64,000 bases of DNA, from assembly GCA_964459465.1 (NCBI GenBank), contig CAYWLR010000014.1, positions 20,961 through 84,960 on the forward strand. Reading direction: 5' to 3'. Below the pieces are notes generated by a model. It was given only the letters and a program-made list of their open reading frames with translations, was not told the origin of the DNA and made no database searches. Positions 8,645-18,400 of this stretch are shown one piece after another. A program made the position numbers and the translations under genes. Each line of letters starts with the position of its first letter. Positions within the stretch are counted from its first letter, which is position 1. The DNA is from CALAMC01 sp964459465 (GTDB lineage Bacteria > Zixibacteria > MSB-5A5 > GN15 > PGXB01).

Positions 8645-10038
8645 TTTTGGGCCTCCGTCTGCACCGCCCGTTCATAGGGAGTGAAGCCTGGGACGCCTTT
8701 ATGGACAATCCAGGTCGGCTTGTGAAATGCGGGGTCATCGGTGATGGTCTTCATGAGTTGTTCGCGATAATCCGGACGAGCCAGATGAGCAATGCCGACA
8801 GCCCGTTCACCAAGACTCAAACGCCGCGGATCAAAAGCCCCGTTTTCGGTCACGATTATAACCTGGTCGGCTGGAATGGCCGTCGTGGTTATGCCGGCCG
8901 GACACCGATCGACTATCTTGGACCGGCCGTCCTTGGTGGTCGATTTAAGGGCAATAATGGCCACGCCGCCTTCCGAATACTGCGCGCCTCGGTTGAAATC
9001 GGCCTGACCCCCGACGCCGCTGTAAACCTTGCGGGCGTCCAGCGAATCGGCCCAGATATTCCCGTGCAAATCCACCCCGATGGCGCTGTTGACCGTCACC
9101 ATGCGCGGTTGTTCGGCTATTCTGAAAATGCTGTTGGTGAAACTCGATGACCGGCTCTGTACGGAGCTGTTGTAACTTAACCAGTCATACCCGGCCTGAT
9201 CGGCCATGAGAAATATGGACGATATCGCGAAATTGACGTCTGGCTTCCAGCGATTGGTCACCACTCCGGCTTCGACCAGGCGCCTCATACCGTCCGCAAA
9301 TAACTCCGTATGAATACCCAAATCTTTATATCCGCGCCGCAGTATCGACTCCGTCACCGCCTCCGGGACTTCACCGATGCCATACTGAAGTGTCGAACCC
9401 GGCTCGTTACCCGATCCGTCTTTTATAAACATCGAGGCGATTATTTCCGCGATGCGCCGGGCGCGCTCATCCGGCCTGTGCACCGGACTGACCGGAAGCG
9501 GATAATCGGCGTCCAAAAGATAATCAATATACGACTCCGGTATACTCACGCCCAGTACGAACGGCATGCGGGCGTTGCGCTCGGCGATGATCACCCCGCC
9601 CCGTTTTCGGGCCGACTCTATCGCCGCGTGGACGGCCTCGACCGTTGTCCCCAGGCTATAGTTGCCCCCGTTGTCGGGTCCCGCCACGGAACATAAAACG
9701 ACGTCCGGCCCTCCCGGCCGACGGGCGTATTTGGGGATTTCCGATAGATGCATGGGATGATATTTGGCCCGTCCCTGGTTAACCGCCTCACGAGTCAGGT
9801 GGCTGTTAAAAAGGACGCGATGAGTCAACTCCTCGCAACGACGGGGACTGAATAACTCCTCCAATCCGTCACCCAGTAGCAAAATACTGTACAAAGCAAT
9901 ATGTTTGATGTTCAGGTCAATGGCCAGTTGTTTCAATAACTCACGTGGAGTCGCGGCATTTCCTGAAGTATATATGACACTGCCGGGTTTTATTACGGCG
10001 GCGTTGACCGCTTCGGAAGCATGTTTAATTTTTTGCAT
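8641..10038 (-). CDS. Acetyl-CoA hydrolase/transferase family (4-hydroxybutyrate or succinyl/acetyl CoA-transferase type)
   Basis: This 465-residue protein matches the Cat1/AbfT family of class I CoA-transferases across its length. Key points are KPGSVIYTSGNAATP near the N-terminus, LQYGIGEVPEAV, the probable catalytic glutamate in GIHTELFADGM, and the C-terminal signature GGQADFNRGAQYSEGGVAIIAL followed by STTKDGRSKIV. These enzymes move CoA between acetate and another carboxylic acid through a glutamyl-CoA intermediate; some act as hydrolases. Which acid is used cannot be told. It stands alone, converging on the deacetylase gene with overlapping stop codons, and is preceded by 283 bp of AT-rich sequence with no clear promoter. 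Confidence 0.88.
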   Translation of the reverse strand: MQKIKHASEAVNAAVIKPGSVIYTSGNAATPRELLKQLAIDLNIKHIALYSILLLGDGLEELFSPRRCEELTHRVLFNSHLTREAVNQGRAKYHPMHLSEIPKYARRPGGPDVVLCSVAGPDNGGNYSLGTTVEAVHAAIESARKRGGVIIAERNARMPFVLGVSIPESYIDYLLDADYPLPVSPVHRPDERARRIAEIIASMFIKDGSGNEPGSTLQYGIGEVPEAVTESILRRGYKDLGIHTELFADGMRRLVEAGVVTNRWKPDVNFAISSIFLMADQAGYDWLSYNSSVQSRSSSFTNSIFRIAEQPRMVTVNSAIGVDLHGNIWADSLDARKVYSGVGGQADFNRGAQYSEGGVAIIALKSTTKDGRSKIVDRCPAGITTTAIPADQVIIVTENGAFDPRRLSLGERAVGIAHLARPDYREQLMKTITDDPAFHKPTWIVHKGVPGFTPYERAVQTEAQN

Positions 10039-10321
10039 AATACCCTTATTTTATCCTGTGATTATTCTAATCCGCCCCCCTGTTATTAATCTCAACCTCA
10101 TAAAATACCATAAAAACTTCAATTAATACCTATTTTAAAGAAATTTATAAAAATATTTTCATTTTTTTCCTGAAAAACGGACTAATTCGGCTTATTCCCA
10201 CTCTGTATTAAATAGTATAGTCAGCCTATTTTTATTTTATTAGGCAAAATACTGCAAATATTTACCAACTGCTTTTGCTCGAATAGTTGACTGAATAAAC
10301 AACGTAAATTTGGAGGTTGCG

Positions 10322-11755
10322 ATGCTGAAATTCATTGGATCTGTCCTGCTGATGGGCGTTGCCATGATTATGGCATTCGGCTGTTCACAGGAACAAACCC
10401 CCGTGTCATGGGATAGCAATCCCGCCCGGGTGGCTAACTACATGCTTCCGGCCGGTGCCACACTTGAGTCGGCCACATTTTATGTCTATGTTTATGAGCC
10501 CGGGTCCCTCCCGGTTAATTTTCACAGAATCACTTCCGACTGGCAGGAAATGGTCGTGACTTGGGCAAATTTCGGCGCGGCATTTGACGCCACCGTTTAC
10601 AATACGACCACTTTCGACGCCGTTGGCTGGTTTGATATCGACCTGACCGACCTCGTTTCGGAATGGATAGCCGGAACCGATAATTTCGGTTTCTTGATGG
10701 ATCAGGGGGAAGTCAATACCCCACGCACCCTTTATTACAGCCGCGAAAGTAATGACACCCCCTTTATGGTAATCATCTATACGATGGGCGAAACCTCGGT
10801 GACCGATACTATTTTCCCCATCGCCGATACCTATATTTATGAATTTATTCCCGATCGCAATTTCGGCAACGACACTTTGATATACACCGGCTGGCGCGGG
10901 ATGACCGACCTGGAAAAACAAGCCCTTGTTAAATTCGATATCGAGGCCTCTCCCGATGAACCCGAACCGGCCGCCATCGGCGATTACGTCTGGCACGATA
11001 TGGACAACGATGGGATTCAGGACGAAGGCGAACCGGGTGTCGAGGGCATCGCCGTCAATCTTTATGACTGCCAGGACATCCTTCTCGCCACGACAACGAC
11101 TGATGCCGACGGCTTTTATCTGTTCGATGGCCTGATGGCCGGCGATTATTATGTCGAGTTTGTTTTACCCGACGGGTATGTTTTCAGCCCGATGGACCAG
11201 GGTAACGATGACGCCCAAGATAGCGACGCCGACCGGATGACCGGAAAAGCTGTCTGCACCACCCTCGATGAAGGCGAATACGATATGACCTGGGACGCCG
11301 GTATCTATATGCCTATGCAGGATGGTTGCACTCACACTATCGGTTACTGGAAAACCCACGCCGGTTTTGGCCCACAGGCCGATGTTGTTTCACAATACTT
11401 GCCAATATGGCTGGGCGACGACGGCGGCTCCAAGAGCCTGGCAGTTACCGACGCCGCCATTGCCGTAGCCGTCCTTGAAATGAAAACATATGGTATAAAC
11501 AGCAATGGTATCACCAAACTATACGCCCAGTTGCTGGGCGCTAAATTAAGCATTGCCAGTGGCGCCAGTAACACCGACATCGCCGATATTATCGCCGATG
11601 CCGATGCCTTCCTTGCCGGTCACGACTGGAATAATTGGGCCGGCCTTTCCCGGGCTGACAGAAATAAAGTCCTCTATTGGCAGGGAATGCTGGATAATTA
11701 TAATAACGGCTTGATCGGCCCCGGCCATTGCGACGAACTTGAATACGAGAATTAG
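10322..11755 (+). CDS. Secreted lipoprotein with DNRLRE-like, SdrD_B and GYWKTH domains
   Basis: A lipoprotein signal (hydrophobic stretch ending IMAFGC) is followed by three modules. The first (about 25-205) resembles DNRLRE/discoidin-like carbohydrate-binding repeats (LPAGATLESATFYVYV, later WFDIDLTDLVSEWI). The second (about 215-335) is a clear SdrD_B Ig-like domain with GDYVWHDMDNDGIQDEGEPG and YLFDGLMAGDYYVEF, including acidic Ca-binding loops. The third (about 340-475) begins CTHTIGYWKTHAGFGP, a module seen beside SdrD_B repeats in surface proteins of environmental bacteria. ATG 10322 is chosen because GGAGG lies five bases upstream. A TTG 12 nt earlier overlaps that ribosome-binding site. 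Its role is probably adhesion or matrix binding. A strong terminator follows. Confidence 0.8.
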   Translation: MLKFIGSVLLMGVAMIMAFGCSQEQTPVSWDSNPARVANYMLPAGATLESATFYVYVYEPGSLPVNFHRITSDWQEMVVTWANFGAAFDATVYNTTTFDAVGWFDIDLTDLVSEWIAGTDNFGFLMDQGEVNTPRTLYYSRESNDTPFMVIIYTMGETSVTDTIFPIADTYIYEFIPDRNFGNDTLIYTGWRGMTDLEKQALVKFDIEASPDEPEPAAIGDYVWHDMDNDGIQDEGEPGVEGIAVNLYDCQDILLATTTTDADGFYLFDGLMAGDYYVEFVLPDGYVFSPMDQGNDDAQDSDADRMTGKAVCTTLDEGEYDMTWDAGIYMPMQDGCTHTIGYWKTHAGFGPQADVVSQYLPIWLGDDGGSKSLAVTDAAIAVAVLEMKTYGINSNGITKLYAQLLGAKLSIASGASNTDIADIIADADAFLAGHDWNNWAGLSRADRNKVLYWQGMLDNYNNGLIGPGHCDELEYEN

Positions 11756-11774
11756 AGGCTTCAATGGCCCATTT

Positions 11775-11806
11775 AAACCCGCGAAATCTCTTTCGCGGGT
11801 TTTTTA
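11775..11806. terminator. Strong intrinsic terminator, usable in both directions
   Basis: AAACCCGCGAAA and TTTCGCGGGTTT form a perfect 12-bp stem with a TCTC loop, followed by TTTT on the + strand and a T-rich stretch on the minus side. It ends the lipoprotein mRNA and may also stop read-through from the tRNA-Sec gene. Confidence 0.85.
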
Positions 11807-11824
11807 TTGCCCCAAAAAATAAAA

Positions 11825-11917
11825 CGGAAGGGGTGGGAATCGAACCCACCGGAGACAGCATTACTGCCTCCCCACGGTTTTGAAGACCGCAAGGGCCACC
11901 AGACCCTATCCGCTTCC
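11825..11917 (-). tRNA. selC: tRNA-Sec (anticodon UCA)
   Basis: The minus strand folds into a selenocysteine tRNA of 93 nt ending in discriminator G, with CCA not encoded. The 5' end is GGAAGCGG. The D stem is six base pairs (AGGGTC with GGCCCT) closed by a four-base loop, a hallmark of tRNA-Sec. The anticodon loop is CTTCAAA, giving UCA. A long variable arm (GGAGGCAG...GCTGTCTCC) precedes a normal T arm with TTCGATT. The acceptor stem is extended, but its sixth pair is a C:C mismatch, which is unusual. It reads UGA as selenocysteine with SelB. No selA, selB or selD gene lies in the window, and no gene here shows an obvious in-frame UGA. Confidence 0.95.
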
Positions 11918-11923
11918 GAAATG

Positions 11924-11952
11924 AATATACCAAAACCTGTTTGATTAGGCAA
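11924..11952 (-). promoter_or_regulatory. Promoter of the tRNA-Sec gene
   Basis: TTGCCT (11947-11952) and TATATT (11924-11929) are 17 bp apart on the minus strand. The start of transcription would be at or just before the tRNA 5' end. Confidence 0.6.
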
Positions 11953-11986
11953 GTTCGCTTAAATCCGATTGAATTGATTGAATGAC

Positions 11987-12706
11987 TTAGATCGACTTCA
12001 CCGGCATTTTCACCGGGTCATCGATAAGAATATTCTCTTTGATAACAAACGCCTCGGCGTATCGAACTCCGACCATATGGCCGTAGTGCTGCGCCGTGAT
12101 GGTCATGAATTCAAAAATATCCACGCCCGGTTTGTAAATCTGACGTGATTGCTCGGAACCGTCGAACTGCGATTTATACGCCGCCACCGCGTCCAGCTTG
12201 CGCGACATCTGCTCGGTGATATCAACGAAGAAAGTATGGTGAATATCGCGAAACGACGATGTGTAAATAATTTTTCGAGGGCGATGAGGCTCTCCGTCGA
12301 GTTGGAGCTTTTTCAAACCGGCCAGGTAACAGGCGTCATACCCTAAAAACGAGGCCGACAAGTGATCCGGGTGACGTTGCACCCAGTACGGCAAGATAAC
12401 CAGTTCCGGGCGAGTCTGCCGTATTATACGGGCGATCTTTAATTTATTTTCCCGCGACACTTCGACTCCGGAATCCGGCAGGTTGAGATTCTCGCGGTAC
12501 GACAATTTCATTATTTTTGCGGCCTCGGCGGCGTCATGGCCTCGTTCCTCGGCCGTTCCCTTGGTCCCCATCTCCCCCGCCGTAAGATCCAGTATGCCTG
12601 TTTTATAACCAATATCGGCCAATTTTATCATGGTCCCGCCGCAGGTGATTTCGACATCATCGCGATGCGCCGCAATGGCCAGAACGTCGAGCTTTATGTC
12701 AGCCAT
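11987..12706 (-). CDS. bshB1: Bacillithiol biosynthesis deacetylase BshB1
   Basis: This LmbE/PIG-L family zinc deacetylase of 239 residues is the expected size for BshB1, which removes the acetyl group from N-acetylglucosaminyl-malate. The first metal motif is AHRDDVE (residues 13-19), with His14 and Asp17 kept, but the usual Pro (HPDD) is Arg. The second is RHPDHLSAS (His115). The typical segments GGTMIKL, DLTAGEMGTKGT and LNLPDSG are all present. Its start lies eight bases inside the end of bshA, implying coupled translation, and it is the last gene of the efflux-bacillithiol operon. Together with BshA and BshC the full pathway for this low-molecular-weight thiol is encoded here. Confidence 0.95.
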   Translation of the reverse strand: MADIKLDVLAIAAHRDDVEITCGGTMIKLADIGYKTGILDLTAGEMGTKGTAEERGHDAAEAAKIMKLSYRENLNLPDSGVEVSRENKLKIARIIRQTRPELVILPYWVQRHPDHLSASFLGYDACYLAGLKKLQLDGEPHRPRKIIYTSSFRDIHHTFFVDITEQMSRKLDAVAAYKSQFDGSEQSRQIYKPGVDIFEFMTITAQHYGHMVGVRYAEAFVIKENILIDDPVKMPVKSI

Positions 12707-13823
12707 TCAACACCTCTTCATAATAGCGCTCATACTCCGAAATGATTTTATCGGCGTTGAACCGTTCATTGGCAAGTCGGACGGCCTCGGCCTTGAATTG
12801 CGCCAGCCGCCCCCGGTCAGTCAGCAGGCTTATACCTTTGTCGGCCATCGCGGCCGTATCACCGACCCGACATAAAAAACCGTTGACATTATCCTCGATA
12901 ACTTCCACCAATCCGGTCCCTGACGTCCCGATTACCGGGACACCGCTTGCCAAAGCTTCCAGGGCCGCCAGTCCAAATGATTCTTCTTCCGAAGGGAGCA
13001 AAAACAGGTCACAAAGCGGTAAAATCGCCTCCACCCGGCTTTGATTACCCAGAAAAACCACCCGGTCGCCCAGATTTCGTTTGTTCACCTGACGCCGCAC
13101 CAGAATCGCATCCGGCCCCTCCCCGATCAGAATTAGTCGGGCCGGGAGTTTCTGCCGGATACGGTCGAAGATATCGATCACATCCAGCGCCCGTTTGACC
13201 GGGCGGAAGTTGGAAACATGCGTTATGATATATTCATTATCGGCCGCGAACGAATGCCTTTTGCAGGGCGAATGATTATCGGGACTGAAACGGTCCGCGT
13301 CGAAAAAATTATGCACCACCCGGATATCTTTTTCAATTTTGAACTCCCGGACCGTTTCCTCGGCCAGATAGTGCGACACGGCCGTGATGCCGTCCGAAGC
13401 ATTGATGGAAAACCGTGTGATATCATAGTACGACGGGTCGCTCCCGACCAGCGTTATATCCGTCCCATGCAGCGTCGTGATAATTTTCGGCGTCCGGCAG
13501 GTCACCAGTTGCTTGGCCAGAAAAGCGCACGTCGCGTGCGGAATGGCATAGTGCACGTGCATCAAATCGAGTTCATACTGGCAACAAACTTCCGCCATGC
13601 GGGTGGCCAGAGCCAGCGTGTACGGCGGGTGTTTGAACAGCGGGTAGGCCGTCGTTTCCACCCCGTGAAAAAACAAGTTCTGCTGAAATTCATCCAGACG
13701 AAACGGCAAAGCGTAACTGATAAAATGCACCTGATGTCCGCGCTCGGCGAGCTTTCGTCCCAGTTCGGTGGCGACAACCCCGGAACCGCCCGGCACGGGA
13801 TAACAGGTGATACCGATTTTCAT
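12699..13823 (-). CDS. bshA: BshA, L-malate N-acetylglucosaminyltransferase of bacillithiol synthesis
   Basis: This is a GT4-family GT-B glycosyltransferase of 374 residues, the size of known BshA. The N-terminus has the BshA signature PVPGGSGVVATELGRKLAERG and GHQVHFISYALPFRL. HVHYAIPHA and TTLHGTDITLVGSDPSY follow, typical of the malate- and UDP-GlcNAc-binding region. The C-terminal domain has LLPSEEESFGLAALEALASG, the EX7E motif that binds the nucleotide sugar. It catalyses UDP-GlcNAc plus L-malate to GlcNAc-malate. It follows bshC with one base between stop and start and overlaps bshB1 by 8 nt. Confidence 0.96.
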   Translation of the reverse strand: MKIGITCYPVPGGSGVVATELGRKLAERGHQVHFISYALPFRLDEFQQNLFFHGVETTAYPLFKHPPYTLALATRMAEVCCQYELDLMHVHYAIPHATCAFLAKQLVTCRTPKIITTLHGTDITLVGSDPSYYDITRFSINASDGITAVSHYLAEETVREFKIEKDIRVVHNFFDADRFSPDNHSPCKRHSFAADNEYIITHVSNFRPVKRALDVIDIFDRIRQKLPARLILIGEGPDAILVRRQVNKRNLGDRVVFLGNQSRVEAILPLCDLFLLPSEEESFGLAALEALASGVPVIGTSGTGLVEVIEDNVNGFLCRVGDTAAMADKGISLLTDRGRLAQFKAEAVRLANERFNADKIISEYERYYEEVLNG

Positions 13824-13824
13824 A

Positions 13825-15450
13825 TTATTCCGTCAGCTCCGAAAGAAATATCATTTGGTGATCCCGGGTGGTGATATCCAGCCGGTCCAGGATAAAATCC
13901 ATGATTCCCGGGCCGTACTTGGCTGTGAAATAACTTATGCCCAGCGACCGTTCCTGAAGGTTCCGGTACGGCATCAATCCGGTTTCCAGACGATAAATCT
14001 GCTCGCGGGTCAGTTTCTGGCCCTTCTTATGAGAACTGAAGGCCTTTTTCTCGAGATTATTCAGGGCAAAATCGAACTTGCCCCACGTTTGATCGACCAT
14101 CGTTTCGAGCGATCCGTCAAATGCAACCAGCTGTTTTCCTAATTCACCAAACAGGCCGCGCAACTTATCCTTGAATTCGCCGAAACTGATTTCCAGGTCC
14201 GGCGGGAACGTGGCCGCCACGATGCGATTTATGAGTTGCTCAATATCGCCGGTCAAATCGGTCAACTCCAGACCATACTTGACCATGAGCTCCTCGTGAT
14301 GCCTTTCCACCAGCGTCGCACTCGGCCGCGCGAAATAATAAGGCTGCACCATCTTGAACAAATTGAACAACTGCCCGATCTGGCAGAAATAGGCGATTTC
14401 CGAAGGCCCTCCGGCCTGGGCCACGACCGGGAACAAATACGACTGCCACAACGGACGGGTCAGAACGTCCGGCGAAAATTTTTCCGGGTTACGTTCAATT
14501 AAATCCAGAAGTCCCGGCAAACCGATCGGGCGATTCTCCACGATAAACGCATCGTCGGCGAAATGTATGGCGTCGCGGCCGGGGTTGTGGTAAAACAAAT
14601 GCACCGCCGACAGTTTCTTTTCGGCCTGAATATGATAGCGGTCCATCTCGATCGTCGTCGCCGTTTGCTCCAGAATCGATTTGACGTTGAAATATTGCTC
14701 GACAATCTTGCGGAAAAACTTGCGCGAAAGCGATTTTAGTTCGGCGTCGGCCGGCGAGAAGAAAACCAGCCCCAAATCGGGCAGAATGTCGGTATAGAGC
14801 CGGGCGAAGGCATCGACAAGCCCCGCATTATGAGAATAGGCCGAAAATAACCTGCGGATGAAATCCTCCGCGAACTCCGATTGCCCAAAATGCTCTTTAG
14901 TGCTTTTAACCAGTTGTCCGTGCATATCCCGATCCGTAAAATAAATCTCCGAAACCGGAATATTCGGCGTGATTTCGGCTCCGTAAACCAGCTTCCCGAT
15001 TGAACCATCACTTTCAATATAGTGATAATGATTTATTTCCTCATAGTCATGGTCATCGGAGGCCATCCAGAAAACCGGTACCACGGGCCGCTTCAATTCG
15101 ACTTCAAGCTGCACCGCCTTTTTAACTATTCCGATAGCCTTATACAAACTGAACAGGGGTCCCCCGAACAGGCCCACCTGCTGACCGGCAAATACGCACA
15201 GGGCGTCCTTTTGGCGCAATTTCTCAATGGATATAATCGTCTTCTGTTTGGCCCGGTATTCTTTATTCTGCCGAACCAGTATATCACACAGCGTATCACG
15301 GTCGGCGCCGGGCACATGCATGGAGGACGCCGCCTGCGCCGGCGATTTGGTCCCCAGATACTTATCCAGCGAGGGATCACCCGCCATAAAATTCATGTAT
15401 AGTTCGCTGTAATGAAATTCTTTAACCGGTTTGACCAGTCGCTTCGGCAT
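13825..15450 (-). CDS. bshC: BshC, putative cysteine-adding enzyme of bacillithiol synthesis
   Basis: The 541-residue protein is a BshC homologue: a Rossmann-like nucleotidyl-transferase core with a long coiled-coil insertion and C-terminal helices. Characteristic segments include FAGQQVGLFGGPLFSLYKAI, VPVFWMASDDHDYEEINH (a HIGH-like ATP-site region) and AQAGGPSEIAYFCQ. It is believed to ligate cysteine to glucosaminyl-malate, the last step of bacillithiol synthesis. I chose ATG 15450, with AAGGAAG upstream. An in-frame start at 15507 would lie deeper in the RND gene and is unlikely. Even from 15450 it overlaps the RND gene by 29 nt, so its translation is probably coupled to that of the pump. 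Confidence 0.94.
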   Translation of the reverse strand: MPKRLVKPVKEFHYSELYMNFMAGDPSLDKYLGTKSPAQAASSMHVPGADRDTLCDILVRQNKEYRAKQKTIISIEKLRQKDALCVFAGQQVGLFGGPLFSLYKAIGIVKKAVQLEVELKRPVVPVFWMASDDHDYEEINHYHYIESDGSIGKLVYGAEITPNIPVSEIYFTDRDMHGQLVKSTKEHFGQSEFAEDFIRRLFSAYSHNAGLVDAFARLYTDILPDLGLVFFSPADAELKSLSRKFFRKIVEQYFNVKSILEQTATTIEMDRYHIQAEKKLSAVHLFYHNPGRDAIHFADDAFIVENRPIGLPGLLDLIERNPEKFSPDVLTRPLWQSYLFPVVAQAGGPSEIAYFCQIGQLFNLFKMVQPYYFARPSATLVERHHEELMVKYGLELTDLTGDIEQLINRIVAATFPPDLEISFGEFKDKLRGLFGELGKQLVAFDGSLETMVDQTWGKFDFALNNLEKKAFSSHKKGQKLTREQIYRLETGLMPYRNLQERSLGISYFTAKYGPGIMDFILDRLDITTRDHQMIFLSELTE

Positions 15451-18400
15451 CGTCGAGACTTCCTTCCCTGATTTTAACCGTTTCGCCGCCCATAAAAAAG
15501 GCCACAATATCGTCTATTATCGTATATACGACCGGGACGACCACCAACGTCAAGGCCGTTGAACTGATCATGCCACCGATGACGGCCCGCGCCATTGGTG
15601 CCCGGAATTCGGCCCCCTGACCCAGGCCTAAGGCAATCGGCAAGACCCCGAAAATCAGCGAAATCGACGTCATAAATATCGGCCGGAGTCGTATTGGGCC
15701 GGCAATCAATATCGCCTCTTTCCTTTCAACACCACGATAGCGGTTCTGCTTGACAAAGTCAATCAACAATATGGCGTTTTTGGTCACCAGCCCCATCAGC
15801 ATGATTATGCCGATCAGGGAAATGATCGAAATCGAATCGCCGGATATGAGGAGCGCCAGGATAGCACCTATCAGCGATAGCGGCAAAGAAAACATGATCG
15901 ACAGCGGGTCGAAAAACGATTCATACTGCGACGCCAAAAGCAGATATATGAATATTACCGCCAACAACAACGCTTGAAACATATAACCGAATGATTCCTG
16001 CTGAATGTCGGCGGTCCCGGTCCGAGTGATGCTGTAACCCGCCGGTATATTCAATTCGGGAAGCGCCGCTTCGACCTGTTCGATAATCGTTCCGGAAAAA
16101 GCCGTCGACGTCGCATTGGCTCCGACCGTAACCTGCCGCATCCGATCCAGGCGATTGTACTCGCCGATGGCCGATGCTTTTTCCAGCGATGCCACCTTGG
16201 ACAGCGGCACCAGAAACGTCCTGATGCCGGCAATTTCCTTATTGCTTTCGATTAGCAGTCTCCCTACCTGGGCCGTATTTACGCGATCCTGCTCATTCAG
16301 ACGAACCCTGACGTCATATTCGCGGTTCCCCTCTTTATAACGCGTCACCACTTCACCTTCAATCAGGCTTCTGACTGTGGAACCGATACTATACACATTC
16401 AAGCCAAGGTCATTGGCCAGTTTCCGGTCAATATTAACGCGTAATTCCGGTTTTCCCTCCTGAAGATTATTCTTTATATCAACTGCTCCGGGAACCGAAC
16501 GAAACAGCCTTTCGACTTTATGAGCCAGATCCTTCAAAACATCCAGATCGTTGCCCCGGATGGCCAGCTCGGCCGCCCGGTCTCCGCCGCCGCTTTGCTG
16601 CTCTTCTTTGGAGACGCCGAATCTAATGCCGGGGTAACCCCTTAACACCTGACGGACACTGTCAACCATGACATGGGCCGTCAGCTTTCTTAAATCCTTG
16701 TCCACCAGCTTGACCAGAATCGTCCCTTCATTGACCGGCCGCTGTCCGCTCCCGATGGTCGTAAAAATAAGCTCGATTCCGTCGAAATTATCGCGAATCA
16801 ACTTTTCCACGTCGGCAAAACGCTGTGATGTAACTTCCAGGTCCGTCCCGGGCGGCGTTTCGACCATCACCACCACGCGACCTTCGTCCGATTCCGGCAT
16901 AAACTCGGTCCCGACAAACCGGCCCAGAAATAGCGAACCCAGAAACACCACCGTCGCGATAAGCATGACGGCTAATCGATGCTCCAGCGACCATTCCAGG
17001 ACACCGCGATAACGCTTGTTAATACCGTTGAAAAACTTATTCCACGGAATCGTGATTTTCAAAATCAGGTAGTACAAATGGTAAAACCACCTGGCTAAAA
17101 AGAATTTCGGCGGCTGACCCACATAACCCTCCGGCCGCAACCATCGGGCGGAAAGCATCGGCGTCAGTGTGAACGCCACGAATAATGACACCAGCACCGA
17201 AAAAGACACCGTCATTCCGAACTGGAAGAAAAAGCGTCCGACGATACCCTTCATGAAGGCCACGGGCAAAAACACGACCATGATTGAAAAGGTCGTCGCC
17301 ATTACGGCCAGTCCGATTTCTTTGGTCCCTTTAAACGCCGCCTTCATGGGCGGTTCCCCTTCCTGCAACCGCCGGAATATATTTTCGATGACAACTATGG
17401 CATCATCGATTAATAACCCCACGGCCAGCGCCAAAGCCAGCATCGACATCATGTTGATGGAAAAACCGAGGGCGTGCATGAAAGTGAACGTGGCGATAAT
17501 CGACGTCGGAATGGCAATGGCCGAAATGATGGTCGAGCGAATATCCGCCAAAAATAAAAATATGACCAGCACGGCCAGAAAGCCGCCGTAATATATATTC
17601 ATCAAAACTTCATGAATGGCATCCTCTATGAAGTTCGAATAATCCACGACGACATTGATATCCATATCAGGCGGCAAAACTCTCTTGAGTTCCGCGATTT
17701 CCTTTTTGACGCCACGGGCAACCTCGACTGTATTGCCCCCCGATTGACGCGTTATATTGAGAGTGATCGCCTCATGCCCATCGACCCGGGCCAGCGAACG
17801 CTGCTCCTCGACGCCGTCAACGACCGTGGCGATATCCTTAAGATAAACCGGTTGCCCGTGTGGATTATCGATGACGATGTCATTGAATTGACCGACCGAT
17901 GTTAACTTACCCATGGTTCGGACAAGGTATTCACGGTTCTTTTCGTTGACCCGGCCGCCGGGAATTTCCAGATTGGCCGCCCGGATTTTCTGATGCACCT
18001 CGCTTACGGGAATTTCATAGGACTCCAGCTTGTCGATATCAAGATAGATATTTATTTCCCGCTCAAACCCCCCGACCAGTTCGACATTGCCCACACCGGG
18101 AATGGCCTCCAGTCGCTTCTGAATATCCTCCTTGACCATTTCCGTGATATCCCGAAGCGGCCTGTTACCTGAAACGGTCAGGGACATGATCGGTTCGCCG
18201 GTGGGATCATATGAGGCGATAATCGGTTCTTCGATATCATCTGGCAACTCGTCGCGAATCTGCGCTACCTTTTCCCGCACGTCTTGCGCCGCATCCTTGC
18301 TGTCCATTTCCAGAATGAATTCCGCGAAAACCAGGGCATACCCCTCCTGCGATATGGACGTGATATGCTTGACCCCTTCGATAGGCCCGATGGCGTCTTC

